A stretch of DNA of 64,000 nucleotides from Mycolicibacterium iranicum (GTDB lineage Bacteria; Actinomycetota; Actinomycetes; Mycobacteriales; Mycobacteriaceae), in assembly GCF_002101705.1 (NCBI RefSeq), contig NZ_LQPC01000049.1, positions 49,758 to 113,757 of the forward strand. The letters run 5' to 3'. Under the pieces are notes generated by a model that did not search any database, was not told the DNA's origin, and worked only from the letters and a program-made list of their open reading frames with translations. Made by a program: the position numbers and the translations under genes. This document shows, in pieces, positions 50,703 through 59,868 of this stretch; position 1 is the first letter of the stretch; each line of letters begins with the position of its first letter.

Positions 50703-51460
50703 CGGATCGCGTCCAGCGACTGCTGCACGGCATCTGCGGTGCGCCGCAATTCGGCGAGCAGATCGGCAGGTGGCGCTCCCTGGCGGGTCAGCAGTTCTTC
50801 GGGCGGCCCCTGAACGGCCAGTGCTGTGACGTTGGCGCGACCTCCGTGCACGGGGACGGCGACGTCGGCGAGATCGGGGTCGCACTCGGCATTGGCCGTG
50901 GCGATCCCCTCAGCCCTGATCCGTTCGATCGCGGCGGCCAGGCCGGCGCGGTCGGTCGACGTGCCACGGGTAAAGCGCTCCAGCGTGAGGTTCCGCAGAA
51001 GTCGTTCGCGCAGAGGCGAATACGCCAGAACCAACTTTCCGCATCCGGTGGCATGCAACGGCAGCAGTTCTCCGACGCGCAGGGTTTGCGGGGTGTCATC
51101 GGGACGGAAGACATGGTGGACGATCCGCGCTTCCTGCCCTTCGAGGGTGGTCATCAGCACGGACAAGCCCGTGGCCGACGCCAGCGCATCCGCCCACGGC
51201 ATGGCCGCCGACCTCAGATCGTTTCCATCGAGTTCGACCACCTCCTGCGACATGAGCCGCGCACCCGGCGAGTACCTACCGGCCTCGTCGTCCTGGTCGA
51301 GGTACTCCAGATCGACGAGGGTGCGCAGAATACCGTGTGCTGTCGTCTTGGACAGGCCGACGTCCGCCGCGATTTCCCGTAGCTGCATCGGTCGATCACT
51401 GCGTGCGATCAGGTCGACGATCGCGGTGGCGCGCACGATCGCCTGAATGGAACCCGGCAT
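50699..51460 (-). CDS. gylR: IclR-family regulator of glycerol genes (GylR-like)
   Basis: The 253-residue regulator has an N-terminal winged helix (SIQAIVRATAIVDLIARSDR, then EIAADVGLSKTTAHGILRTL) and a C-terminal IclR effector domain (LPLHATGCGKLVLAY, AECDPDLADVAVPVHGG). In M. smegmatis a GylR protein of this family controls glpFKD in response to glycerol 3-phosphate. ATG 51460 follows a GAGGAG site; an upstream GTG at 51472 would place that site inside the gene. A perfect inverted repeat lies 40 bases upstream of its start and 104 before glpF, so it likely controls both directions. Confidence 0.88.
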   Translation of the reverse strand: MPGSIQAIVRATAIVDLIARSDRPMQLREIAADVGLSKTTAHGILRTLVDLEYLDQDDEAGRYSPGARLMSQEVVELDGNDLRSAAMPWADALASATGLSVLMTTLEGQEARIVHHVFRPDDTPQTLRVGELLPLHATGCGKLVLAYSPLRERLLRNLTLERFTRGTSTDRAGLAAAIERIRAEGIATANAECDPDLADVAVPVHGGRANVTALAVQGPPEELLTRQGAPPADLLAELRRTADAVQQSLDAIR

Positions 51461-51500
51461 GGTGCTCCTCACTGTGGCGCCGACAAGAGCTTTTCCGCAC

Positions 51501-51519
51501 CGTTCGACATTGTCGAACG
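51501..51519. promoter_or_regulatory. Perfect GylR-type operator between divergent glycerol units
   Basis: CGTTCGACA-T-TGTCGAACG is a 9+1+9 perfect inverted repeat. Its core GTTCGAC-N3-GTCGAAC agrees with the GKTCGRC-N3-GYCGAMC motif I recall for mycobacterial GylR. It is placed to serve both gylR-glpK1 and glpF-glpK2-glpD. Confidence 0.8.
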
Positions 51520-51623
51520 TAGGCGATTGATGTGGATCACATTCGGTCTTTACGTTCGCAACACGTCACCAATCGGAATCGAGTGCCCGTTCGGCGGGAC
51601 GCAACGACACGGAAAGGCCAACG

Positions 51624-52454
51624 ATGAAGACCAGACATCCACTACTCGGTGAACTGTCCGGCGAGCTGCTGGGTACCGCCGTCCTGATCCTGTTCGGGTG
51701 CGGCGTCGTCGCCCAGGTCATCACCGGCGGGTTCCCGGACTCCGTCTCCGCCGGCGACCACAACTCGATCGCGTTCGGCTGGGGCCTCGGCGTGACCATG
51801 GCCGTATTCGTCGCCGGCCGGCTCAGCGGCGCCCACCTGAACCCGGCGGTCACCATAGCGCTGGCGGCGTTCCGCGGCTTCGATCGACGGAAAGTGTTGC
51901 CGTTCATAGGCGCTCAGATGGTCGGAGCGATGCTGGGAGCGTTCATCGTCCGACTGGTCTACGCGGACCAGATCGCCGCCGTCGATCCCGGTCACAGCAA
52001 GGCGACACAGGGCATCTTCTCGACCTCACCGGGCGAGGGCGTCTCGATCGCCACCGCCTTCGCCGACCAGGTCGTCGGCACGGCGCTGCTGGTCATGGTG
52101 ATATTCGCCGTCACCAGCGCGATCAACAACCCACCACTGGCCAACACCGCACCGCTGATGATCGGACTTCTCGTCGTCGCGATCGGCATGGCCTGGGGTA
52201 CCAATGCGGGGTATGCGATCAATCCGGCCCGCGATTTCGGCCCGCGACTGGCGTCGTACCTGACCGGCTACCACGACGCCATGTTCTCGGCAAACGGCCC
52301 GGAACTGTACTTCTGGCTACCGATCGTCGCGCCGATCGTCGGCGGCCTGATCGGCGGTGCGCTCTTCGTCTACGGCATCGAGCGGCTGCTGCCCCCGGCC
52401 GACGCCCCCGAGGAGATCGGAGTGTCCGAGAGCGCCGCCCTTCAGGACCGATGA
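51624..52454 (+). CDS. glpF: Glycerol facilitator (aquaglyceroporin)
   Basis: This 276-residue MIP-family channel for glycerol entry has the two NPA boxes as SGAHLNPAVTIALAAF (near residue 72) and YAINPARDFGPRLASYLTG (near 205). Aspartate follows the second box (NPARD), as in glycerol-conducting members. Six membrane helices are evident. A GGAAAGG site precedes the ATG. It begins the glpF-glpK2-glpD operon, downstream of the GylR-type operator. Confidence 0.92.
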   Translation: MKTRHPLLGELSGELLGTAVLILFGCGVVAQVITGGFPDSVSAGDHNSIAFGWGLGVTMAVFVAGRLSGAHLNPAVTIALAAFRGFDRRKVLPFIGAQMVGAMLGAFIVRLVYADQIAAVDPGHSKATQGIFSTSPGEGVSIATAFADQVVGTALLVMVIFAVTSAINNPPLANTAPLMIGLLVVAIGMAWGTNAGYAINPARDFGPRLASYLTGYHDAMFSANGPELYFWLPIVAPIVGGLIGGALFVYGIERLLPPADAPEEIGVSESAALQDR

Positions 52455-52506
52455 GCCATTCCACCACCAGACGATTCATCACCACCATCTCGTAAGGAGT
52501 GAAACC

Positions 52507-54024
52507 ATGTCCGATTTCGTCGGATCCGTCGACCAGGGAACAACCAGCACCCGCTTCATGGTCTTCGACCACGGCGGCAACGTCATCGCCGCACACCAAC
52601 TCGAACACGAGCAGATCCTGCCTCGCGCCGGCTGGGTCGAGCACAATCCCGTGGAGATCTGGGAACGCACCTCCTCAGTCATCCAGACCGCTCTCGGGAA
52701 AGCCGGGCTCGTCAGCAGCGACCTCGCAGCGCTGGGCATCACCAACCAGCGTGAGACCACTGTGGTTTGGAACAAGCGCACCGGCCGCCCCTATTACAAC
52801 GCGATCGTCTGGCAGGACACCCGCACCGACCGGATAGCCAGCGCACTCGAAGCTCAGGGCCACGGCGAGACCATCAGACACAAGGCGGGTCTGCCGCCCG
52901 CGACGTACTTCGCCGGCGGCAAGATCAAATGGATCCTCGACAACGTCGACGGTGTCCGGGAAGCCGCCGAACGCGGTGACGCGCTCTTCGGCACCACCGA
53001 CAGCTGGCTGCTGTGGCGCCTCACCGGCGGAAGCCACGGCGGCGTGCACGTCACCGACGTCACCAACGCCAGCCGCACCATGCTGATGAACCTGGAGACA
53101 CTGGACTGGGACGACGAACTGCTCGCCCTGTTCGGGGTCCCCCGGCAGATGTTGCCCGAAATCGTGCCCTCGTCCTCCCCCGAGCCCTACGGCCTGACGC
53201 TCGCCGACGGTCCCCTCGGCGGCGAGGTTCCGCTCACCGGTGCACTCGGCGACCAGCAAGCCGCGACCGTCGGGCAGGTGTGTTTTTCCCCGGGAGAGGC
53301 CAAGAACACCTACGGCACGGGCAATTTCATGCTGATCAACACCGGAACCGACATCGTCCGCTCGAAGTCCGGACTGCTCACGACGGTCGCCTACAAGCTG
53401 GGTGACGCCGACGCCGTCTACGCGCTCGAGGGGTCGATCGCCGTCACCGGCTCAGCGGTCCAGTGGCTGCGCGATCAGCTCGGAATCATCAGCGGTGCAG
53501 CACAATCAGAGGTTCTCGCCCGACAGGTAGAGGACAACGGCGGGGTCTACTTCGTGCCGGCCTTCTCCGGACTCTTTGCCCCACACTGGCGCTCGGATGC
53601 CCGCGGCGCCATCGTCGGCCTGTCCCGGTTCAACACCAATGCCCACGTCGCTCGGGCGACGCTGGAGGCGATCTGTTACCAGAGCCGCGACGTCGTCGAT
53701 GCGATGGAAGCCGATTCCGGTGTGCACTTGGAGGTCTTGAAAGTCGACGGCGGAATCACCGCCAACGCACTGTGCATGCAGATCCAGGCCGACGTGCTCG
53801 GCGTCGACGTGATCAAGCCCGTGGTCGCCGAGACCACTGCGCTCGGCGCTGCCTACGCCGCTGGTCTGGCCGTCGGCTTCTGGAAGGACACCGACGAACT
53901 GCGCAAGAACTGGCGGGAAGACCGGCGCTGGACACCGGCCTGGACCGACGAGCAGCGCGAGACCGGGCACGCCCAATGGACCAAGGCGGTGTCCCGCACC
54001 CTCGACTGGGTCAATGTCAGCTGA
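52507..54024 (+). CDS. glpK: Glycerol kinase (copy 2, canonical)
   Basis: The 505-residue FGGY kinase carries all expected glycerol-kinase motifs: SVDQGTTSTRFMVFDHGG, GITNQRETTVVWNKRTGRP, YYNAIVWQDTRTD, ALGDQQAATVGQ (catalytic Asp) and YGTGNFMLINTG. An AAGGAG site lies seven bases before the ATG. It sits between glpF and glpD and is the pathway enzyme by context. It differs clearly from copy 1 encoded 1.8 kb away on the other strand. Confidence 0.94.
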   Translation: MSDFVGSVDQGTTSTRFMVFDHGGNVIAAHQLEHEQILPRAGWVEHNPVEIWERTSSVIQTALGKAGLVSSDLAALGITNQRETTVVWNKRTGRPYYNAIVWQDTRTDRIASALEAQGHGETIRHKAGLPPATYFAGGKIKWILDNVDGVREAAERGDALFGTTDSWLLWRLTGGSHGGVHVTDVTNASRTMLMNLETLDWDDELLALFGVPRQMLPEIVPSSSPEPYGLTLADGPLGGEVPLTGALGDQQAATVGQVCFSPGEAKNTYGTGNFMLINTGTDIVRSKSGLLTTVAYKLGDADAVYALEGSIAVTGSAVQWLRDQLGIISGAAQSEVLARQVEDNGGVYFVPAFSGLFAPHWRSDARGAIVGLSRFNTNAHVARATLEAICYQSRDVVDAMEADSGVHLEVLKVDGGITANALCMQIQADVLGVDVIKPVVAETTALGAAYAAGLAVGFWKDTDELRKNWREDRRWTPAWTDEQRETGHAQWTKAVSRTLDWVNVS

Positions 54025-54065
54025 CAAGCGCTCACCCACAACACGATTCGCGAAAGGCGAAAACC

Positions 54066-55787
54066 ATGAGAGCTCAACCCCTTTCCCCGGCAGCCCGCAA
54101 CGACGCGCTCACCGATATGGCCGACGCACCGCTGGACATTTTGATCATCGGCGGGGGTGTGGTCGGTGCCGGTGCGGCACTCGACGCCGCAACACGGGGT
54201 CTGCGAACGGGACTGGTCGAAGCCCGCGACCTCGCTTCCGGCACCTCAAGTCGCTCCAGCAAGCTGATTCACGGCGGACTGCGGTATCTGGAGATGCTGG
54301 ACTTCGGTCTCGTGGCCGAGGCGCTGTCCGAGCGCGGACTGATGCTGGAAAAGCTTGCGCCACATCTTGTCAGGCCGGTGAAGTTCCTCTACCCGCTCAA
54401 GCACCGCGGCTGGGAACGCCTGTACCTCGGCGCCGGCCTCACGCTGTACGACGCGATGTCGAAGGCCTCCGGTCACGGCGCCGGCGTCCCGCTGCACCGG
54501 CACCTGACGCGCCGCGGCGCGCTGCGGGCCGCGCCGTCGCTGAAGAAGGAGGCACTCGTCGGGGCTCTGCAGTATTACGACGCCCAGGTCGACGATGCCC
54601 GCCACACCATGACGATCGCTCGCACGGCAGCCGCGTACGGCGCACGGGTCGCCACGCGCGCCCGCGTCGTCGACCTGCTGCGCGAGGGTGAGCGCGTGAC
54701 CGGTGCCCGCGTCGTCGACCTGGAAAGCGGCCGCGAGCACACGATCCGCGCGCGCCAGGTCATCAACGCCACCGGCGTGTGGACCGACGACACGCAGGGC
54801 CTGGCCAACGAACGCGGCCAGTTTCAGGTCCGCTCCAGCAAGGGGATCCACCTCGTCGTCCCGCGCGACAGGATCAGGTCGTCGACCGGGATCATCCTGC
54901 GCACCGAAAAATCCGTGCTCTTCATCATCCCCTGGGGCCGACACTGGATCATCGGTACCACCGACACGGACTGGTCACTGGACAAGTCCCATCCCGCCGC
55001 CAGCCGCAAGGACATCGCCTACCTGCTCGACCAGGTGAACACGGTGCTGCGCGTCCCCCTCACCGAGGCCGACGTCGAAGGTGTGTTCGCCGGACTGCGG
55101 CCGCTGCTGGCCGGGGAGAACGCCGACACCTCGGCGTTGTCACGTGAACATGCTGTGGCACATACTGTTCCGGGTCTGGTGGTGATCGCGGGTGGCAAGT
55201 ACACCACCTACCGGGTGATGGCCAAGGACGCCGTCGACGAGGCCGTCCACGGTCTCGGCGAGACCTTCGACCGCAAGATCGCCGGCTGTATCACCGACGA
55301 TGTCCCGCTGCTGGGCGCCGAGGGCTATCGCGCACTGTGGAATGCGCGCGGCCAGCTCGCCTCCGACTCCGGCCTCAGCGAGGCGCGGATCTCGACACTG
55401 TTGAACCGCTACGGCTCGATGATCGGCGAGATCCTGCAGTTGATCGGTGACGATCCGACGCTCGGCGCGCCCGTGGCCGAGGCCGACGACTACCTGCGGG
55501 CGGAGATCGTCTACGCGGTGACCCACGAAGGAGCGCTGCATCTCGACGACGTGCTCTGCCGCCGGACCCGGATCTCGATCGAGACATTCGACCGGGGCAC
55601 CGAATCCTGTCCGGAGGTCGCGGATCTGATGTCGCCGGTGCTGGGGTGGTCTGACGAGCAGCGGGCCCGCGAGATCGCGCACTACCAGGCACGGGTGTCC
55701 GCCGAGCGGGAGAGCCAGGAGATGCCCGACGACGAGACGGCCGACGCCGCACGCCTCGGCGCCGCCGACATCGTGCCGGTCAGCTAA
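54066..55787 (+). CDS. glpD: Aerobic glycerol-3-phosphate dehydrogenase
   Basis: The 573-residue FAD enzyme, peripheral to the membrane, oxidises glycerol 3-phosphate to dihydroxyacetone phosphate and reduces quinone. The dinucleotide fold ILIIGGGVVGAGAALDAATR (near residue 25) is followed by the GlpD signature SGTSSRSSKLIHGGLRYLE. IIGTTDTDW, VFAGLRPLL and IAGGKYTTYRVMAKDAVDE follow. It starts 41 bases after glpK2 with a GAAAGG site and completes the glycerol operon. Confidence 0.94.
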   Translation: MRAQPLSPAARNDALTDMADAPLDILIIGGGVVGAGAALDAATRGLRTGLVEARDLASGTSSRSSKLIHGGLRYLEMLDFGLVAEALSERGLMLEKLAPHLVRPVKFLYPLKHRGWERLYLGAGLTLYDAMSKASGHGAGVPLHRHLTRRGALRAAPSLKKEALVGALQYYDAQVDDARHTMTIARTAAAYGARVATRARVVDLLREGERVTGARVVDLESGREHTIRARQVINATGVWTDDTQGLANERGQFQVRSSKGIHLVVPRDRIRSSTGIILRTEKSVLFIIPWGRHWIIGTTDTDWSLDKSHPAASRKDIAYLLDQVNTVLRVPLTEADVEGVFAGLRPLLAGENADTSALSREHAVAHTVPGLVVIAGGKYTTYRVMAKDAVDEAVHGLGETFDRKIAGCITDDVPLLGAEGYRALWNARGQLASDSGLSEARISTLLNRYGSMIGEILQLIGDDPTLGAPVAEADDYLRAEIVYAVTHEGALHLDDVLCRRTRISIETFDRGTESCPEVADLMSPVLGWSDEQRAREIAHYQARVSAERESQEMPDDETADAARLGAADIVPVS

Positions 55788-55881
55788 GTGGGCGATGCGA
55801 TCGGCGACATCGGTCACCGAGTCCGGCCATAAACGACCGCCGCTCGAGAGATCCGGCTGAGTCATGGATGGGTACGGGCTG

Positions 55882-55910
55882 TTGACTCTCGCTTCACTGT
55901 GACCTAGGTT
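55882..55910 (+). promoter_or_regulatory. Probable promoter of the LacI-controlled sugar operon
   Basis: TTGACT (55882-55887) and TAGGTT (55905-55910) are separated by 17 bases, a near-ideal housekeeping layout. The -10 box directly abuts the first LacI-type operator. Confidence 0.6.
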
Positions 55911-55913
55911 ACC

Positions 55914-55941
55914 TGGAAACGTTCCCATGGAAACGTTCCCA
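55914..55941. promoter_or_regulatory. Two tandem LacI-family operators
   Basis: TGGAAACGTTCCCA occurs twice back to back (55914-55927 and 55928-55941). Each copy is a near-palindrome around a central CG, the usual LacI-family operator form. Bound repressor would cover the transcription start. Confidence 0.8.
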
Positions 55942-55958
55942 CGGGGTCTAGGAGCGAA

Positions 55959-56963
55959 ATGGCAGGTCGAGGAGTGACGATCCGGGACGTCGCCGCGTAT
56001 GCGGGGGTGTCCCTCGGCACGGCGTCCAGGGTCCTTTCTGGCCATCCGGCCACCTCGCCGCAAGCCCGGGATCGAGTCCGGGAGGCGGTCAGTGCGCTCG
56101 GTTACCGCCCGAACGCGCAGGCGCGCTCATTGCGCCTCACCCGCACCCAAGCGGTCGGCCTCCTCCTCTCGGATGTCCGCAACCCCTTCTTCGCCGATGT
56201 CGCGCACGCAGCCGAGCAGGCCGCACTCGGAGCTGATTACGTCACGCTTCTGGGCAACGCCAACGAGAACGTCGAACAGCAGGATCGATACCTCGAGACG
56301 TTCCTCAGCCAGCGCGTCGACGGAGTAGTGCTCGCACCGCAGGGTCGAGGTTCGGGCAGCCTCGACGCGCTCATCGAGAGCCGGATGCCCCTCGTTTTCG
56401 TCGACCGCACCGTCGAGGGCATCGACGTGCCGAGTGTGACCACAGACAGCCGGGCGGGTCTCGACGGGGCGATCCGACATCTGGTCGCCGCGGGGCATTC
56501 CAGAATCGCGTATATCGGCGGCCCCCAGTCGATCTCGACCGGAAGGCAGCGCTATGACGATTTCGTCGAAGCGCTTCCCAGGTATGGCCTTGTCAACGAC
56601 GCGTCGCTGATCACCTTCGGCGATTTCCAAGAGGAGAGCGGCGTTCGGGCAGGCAATCAGCTTCTGTCGATGTCGAGCCGCCCGACCGCCATCATCGCCG
56701 CGGACAACCTCATGGCTTTGGGCGCCCTCGCCGCAGTCAGGATGCACGGCTTACGACTGGGGGCCGACATCGAGGTGATCGCCTTCGACGATATCGAGTG
56801 GCTCGCACATTTCGACCCGCCCATCTCGGTCATCGCACAGGATGCAACCGCGGTCGGGAGGTGCGCCGTCGAACTGCTGATAGGCGTGATCAACGGAGAC
56901 AAACCCGAGTCAGTGGTGCTGCCGACCACATTCATCGATCGCTCAGCGGGAGTAGTGCAGTGA
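55959..56963 (+). CDS. LacI-family sugar-responsive repressor
   Basis: The 334-residue regulator has the headpiece VTIRDVAAYAGVSLGTASRVLSG (residues 6-28), the hinge helix SLRLTRTQAVG, and a periplasmic-binding-protein-like effector domain (LLSDVRNPFFADV; VVLAPQG; TTDSRAGLDGAIRHLV; IIAADNLMALG). ATG 55959 follows GGAG. It is the first gene of a four-gene operon and sits right behind two matching operators, so autoregulation is likely. The inducer is probably the sugar, or its phosphate, handled by the downstream enzymes. Confidence 0.92.
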   Translation: MAGRGVTIRDVAAYAGVSLGTASRVLSGHPATSPQARDRVREAVSALGYRPNAQARSLRLTRTQAVGLLLSDVRNPFFADVAHAAEQAALGADYVTLLGNANENVEQQDRYLETFLSQRVDGVVLAPQGRGSGSLDALIESRMPLVFVDRTVEGIDVPSVTTDSRAGLDGAIRHLVAAGHSRIAYIGGPQSISTGRQRYDDFVEALPRYGLVNDASLITFGDFQEESGVRAGNQLLSMSSRPTAIIAADNLMALGALAAVRMHGLRLGADIEVIAFDDIEWLAHFDPPISVIAQDATAVGRCAVELLIGVINGDKPESVVLPTTFIDRSAGVVQ

Positions 56964-57874
56964 CGGAGTCTCGCCGTTCGCGGGTGTTCGTCGTCGGGAG
57001 CCTCAACGCCGACCACCGAGTCCACGTCACCCGTCTGCCGGCGGCGGGGGAAACGGTGCTGGCCACAGACGCGGCGGTCACCGCGGGAGGCAAGGGCGCC
57101 AACCAGGCCGTCGCGGCGGCACGGGCAGGCGCACCGACAACCATCATCGGAACTGTCGGAGATGATGCCGACGGCAGGCTGCTCCAGCGCGCGCTCACCG
57201 AACAGGACATCGATGCGCAGCGCGTCCGGCTGGTTCCGGACGCGGCGACCGGCCGCGCGCTCATCACCGTCGACGATGACGGCGAGAACACCATCGTGGT
57301 CGTCGCCGGCGCCAACAACCAGCTGATGAACACCGACATCGACCAGGGACTGAGCGACATCGGGCCCGGCGATCTGCTACTGCTCCAACTCGAGACGCCG
57401 GAATCCGTCGTTCGACACGCCGCTCGCGCCGCGGGACACGCCGGCGCCACGGTGATCATGAACCCGACGCCAGTACCCGAGAGCGCGGGCAGCCTGTTTG
57501 AGGACGTCGATATCCTCGTCGTCAACGAGCACGAGCTCGGTCACCTCGCTGGCGACATCACTTCGCTTGCCCGACAGTCCAATTCCACCGTCATATGCAC
57601 TCTCGGCGCCGACGGCGTCGACGTTACCCACCGCGGAGGTGTCAAACACGTCGCGGCGTGCGATGTGGATGCCATCGACACCACCGCCGCCGGCGACACC
57701 TTCATCGGTTATCTTGCGGCCTGGCTTGCGGTTCGAACCGACGACCTCCTTGATGCCGTCGACGCCGCGGTGCTCGCTGCAGGTGTTGCCGTGACACGCC
57801 GCGGAGCCATCTCCTCGATCCCCTACGGCGGCGAACTCACATGCAGCGCAACGACAGGAGAAGACGAGCGATGA
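56960..57874 (+). CDS. Ribokinase-like PfkB-family sugar kinase
   Basis: The 304-residue kinase has the PfkB signature 1 GGKGANQAVAAARAGAP near residue 40 and signature 2 DTTAAGDTFIGY near 240, the Ala-Ala-Gly-Asp form seen in ribokinase; the Asp is catalytic. It phosphorylates a free sugar. Pairing with an RpiB-type isomerase fits a pentose or tetrose. The GTG overlaps the LacI gene stop (GTGA) and its own stop overlaps rpiB (ATGA). Ribose is the simplest guess, but the substrate is unproven. Confidence 0.85.
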   Translation: MTESRRSRVFVVGSLNADHRVHVTRLPAAGETVLATDAAVTAGGKGANQAVAAARAGAPTTIIGTVGDDADGRLLQRALTEQDIDAQRVRLVPDAATGRALITVDDDGENTIVVVAGANNQLMNTDIDQGLSDIGPGDLLLLQLETPESVVRHAARAAGHAGATVIMNPTPVPESAGSLFEDVDILVVNEHELGHLAGDITSLARQSNSTVICTLGADGVDVTHRGGVKHVAACDVDAIDTTAAGDTFIGYLAAWLAVRTDDLLDAVDAAVLAAGVAVTRRGAISSIPYGGELTCSATTGEDER

Positions 57875-58359
57875 GGATCGCACTTGGAAACGACCACGCG
57901 GGCTACTCACTGAAAGCACATGTCCGCGCGGTACTCGAAAATCTCGGGCACGAAATGATCGATACCGGCGCGCAGGACGACAACCCCGTCGACTTCCCCG
58001 ACGTCACGTGGGACACCTGCGAACCGGTTCTCAGAGGCGACGCCGACCGAGCAGTGTTGGTGTGCGGCACGGGACAGGGTGCCGTGATGGCGGCCAACAA
58101 GATTCCCGGCATCAGGTGCGCACTCGCCCACGATGTCTATTCGGCGCACCAGGCGGTCGAGCACGACGACGCCAACGCACTCGCGATGGGCGCGTGGGTG
58201 ATTGGCCGGGCAACTGCAGGCGAGGTCATCGAGTCGTTTCTCGGCGCCCGCTTCGACGACGACGAGGACACCGTCCGCCGGGTCCGCAAGTTGCATGAAC
58301 TCGAACGCAACGCGGCGCGACAACTTGCCGGCGAATTATCAAAGGAGATAACGCAATGA
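57871..58359 (+). CDS. rpiB: RpiB/LacAB-type sugar-phosphate isomerase
   Basis: The 162-residue enzyme is of the RpiB family, which interconverts aldose and ketose phosphates. GNDHAGYSLKAHV at the N-terminus gives phosphate/substrate contacts. CGTGQGAVMAANKIPGIRCA contains the usual catalytic cysteine near residue 72, and LAHDVYSAHQAVEHDDANAL follows. It may be ribose-5-phosphate isomerase B or one of the related enzymes such as the mycobacterial erythrulose-phosphate isomerases. Its ATG and stop both overlap neighbours by four bases in a fully coupled operon. Confidence 0.85.
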   Translation: MRIALGNDHAGYSLKAHVRAVLENLGHEMIDTGAQDDNPVDFPDVTWDTCEPVLRGDADRAVLVCGTGQGAVMAANKIPGIRCALAHDVYSAHQAVEHDDANALAMGAWVIGRATAGEVIESFLGARFDDDEDTVRRVRKLHELERNAARQLAGELSKEITQ

Positions 58360-59711
58360 CCACCGCTATGGACGATCGTCGGCGGCAAGCCGAACACGGA
58401 TCACCGGGAAAGCTCAAGACCGCCCTGGGCTCTGCCGCCGGCACGTGCGTGGAGAACTACGACTTCGTCGCCTATGGAACTGCGTCCGCGCTCTATTTCG
58501 GCGATGTCTTCTTTCCCGAGTCCGACCCGACGACCGGAACTCTGTTGTCGTTCGCCACGCTCGGAGTGGGCTTCCTAATGCGCCCGATTGGCGGCAGCGT
58601 TGGCGGCTTTCTCGCCGACCGATACGGCCGCAAACCCGTCCTCGTCGGCGCCCTCCTCATGATGGGCATCGCCACCGTGCTGATCGGTTGTCTACCGACC
58701 TACGCGCAGGTCGGCATCCTCGCCCCGATCCTGCTGGTGACGATCCGTGTCATTCAAGGTCTCGCCTTCGGCGCCGAGTGGGGCGGCGCGGTCCTGATGG
58801 CGTTCGAACACGCACCGTGGCGTCAGCGAGGAAGGTTCGCCGCGATACCACAGGCCGGCAACCCCCTCGGAATTGCGTTGGCCAACATAGCTTTCCTGGC
58901 TTCGGTGTCGTTAGACGGTGACTGGGCCTGGCGAGTCCCGTTCCTGGCCAGCGCCCTGCTCATCGTCGTCGGTCTGTACGTGCGGCTGCGGGTCACAGAG
59001 TCGCCGGAGTTCGAGCAGGTCAAGGCTCAAGGCAACGTGGTGAAGAACCCGTTCCTGACCACACTGCGCCGCGATTGGCGAAACATCCTGCGTGTCATTG
59101 CGCTTCGCGTGGTCGAATCCTGCGCCTACTACCTCACCGCCACGTACCTGCTGTCGTACATCACGAAACAGAACGAAGGGACGCGAACCATCGCCATCAC
59201 CGGCGTCGTCATCGCCAGCGTCATCGCCGTCGGCACGACGCTCTATGCAGGTCGCCTCACCGACAGGATCGGTCGGCGACGGGTCTACCTGGGAGGGTGT
59301 CTCATGGCGATCGCATTCGGCATACCGATGTATCTGATGGCCAACACCGGCGAGCCGTTCTTGATCGTGTTGCTCTTCATCATCGGCATCGGTCTCATCC
59401 ATGCGGTGCTCACCGGCACCCAGGGCGCGTGGTTCGCCGAGCTGTTCAACACCAGTACGCGCACCTCCGGCGCTTCCATCGGCTATCAGGTCGCCGCTTC
59501 CATCGCCGGCTTCGCCCCGTTCCTCGCCGTACTGTTGGCAGACAAGTTCGGCTGGATCGGGCCGGCGCTGTTCTACGTCACGGTCGGCTTCATCGGGCTG
59601 GCGGGTGTGATGGCCACCAAGGAGACATGGGGTCCCAAGCAGCGCGCCGAGGTGGATGCGTTGATCCGGGGTGACGCCGGCGCTGACTCCGTCGAGGCTG
59701 CGCCCGCATGA
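58356..59711 (+). CDS. MFS transporter, metabolite:H+ symporter (MHS) type
   Basis: A 451-residue twelve-helix transporter. The start GTCVENYDFVAYGTASALYF is the MHS (ShiA/ProP-like) signature, DRYGRKPVLVGALLM is the MFS loop-2/3 motif, and RVIQGLAFGAEWGGAVLMAFEH lies in helix 4. It should import the substrate of the kinase-isomerase pair by proton symport. MHS carriers more often take acids or polyols than plain pentoses, which makes the sugar identity uncertain. Its ATG overlaps the rpiB stop. Confidence 0.88.
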   Translation: MTTAMDDRRRQAEHGSPGKLKTALGSAAGTCVENYDFVAYGTASALYFGDVFFPESDPTTGTLLSFATLGVGFLMRPIGGSVGGFLADRYGRKPVLVGALLMMGIATVLIGCLPTYAQVGILAPILLVTIRVIQGLAFGAEWGGAVLMAFEHAPWRQRGRFAAIPQAGNPLGIALANIAFLASVSLDGDWAWRVPFLASALLIVVGLYVRLRVTESPEFEQVKAQGNVVKNPFLTTLRRDWRNILRVIALRVVESCAYYLTATYLLSYITKQNEGTRTIAITGVVIASVIAVGTTLYAGRLTDRIGRRRVYLGGCLMAIAFGIPMYLMANTGEPFLIVLLFIIGIGLIHAVLTGTQGAWFAELFNTSTRTSGASIGYQVAASIAGFAPFLAVLLADKFGWIGPALFYVTVGFIGLAGVMATKETWGPKQRAEVDALIRGDAGADSVEAAPA

Positions 59712-59868
59712 TCGGTGGGCTGGGTCCAGCGCTGCGATCCACCATCGCAAGCGTGAGCACAAGCCGGCCGGGCCCGCCGTTCACTACGTCACAGAATGCC
59801 CAGATTGGAAACCTCGCTTACGGGCTATATTCCAGAGAACACTTGTTCACCGAAACCGGGATATGGCC

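Noticed and set aside
51521..51545. CRP site upstream of glpF (TGTGGATCACA)
   Set aside because: The half-sites are only three bases apart, not the six required for TGTGA-N6-TCACA.
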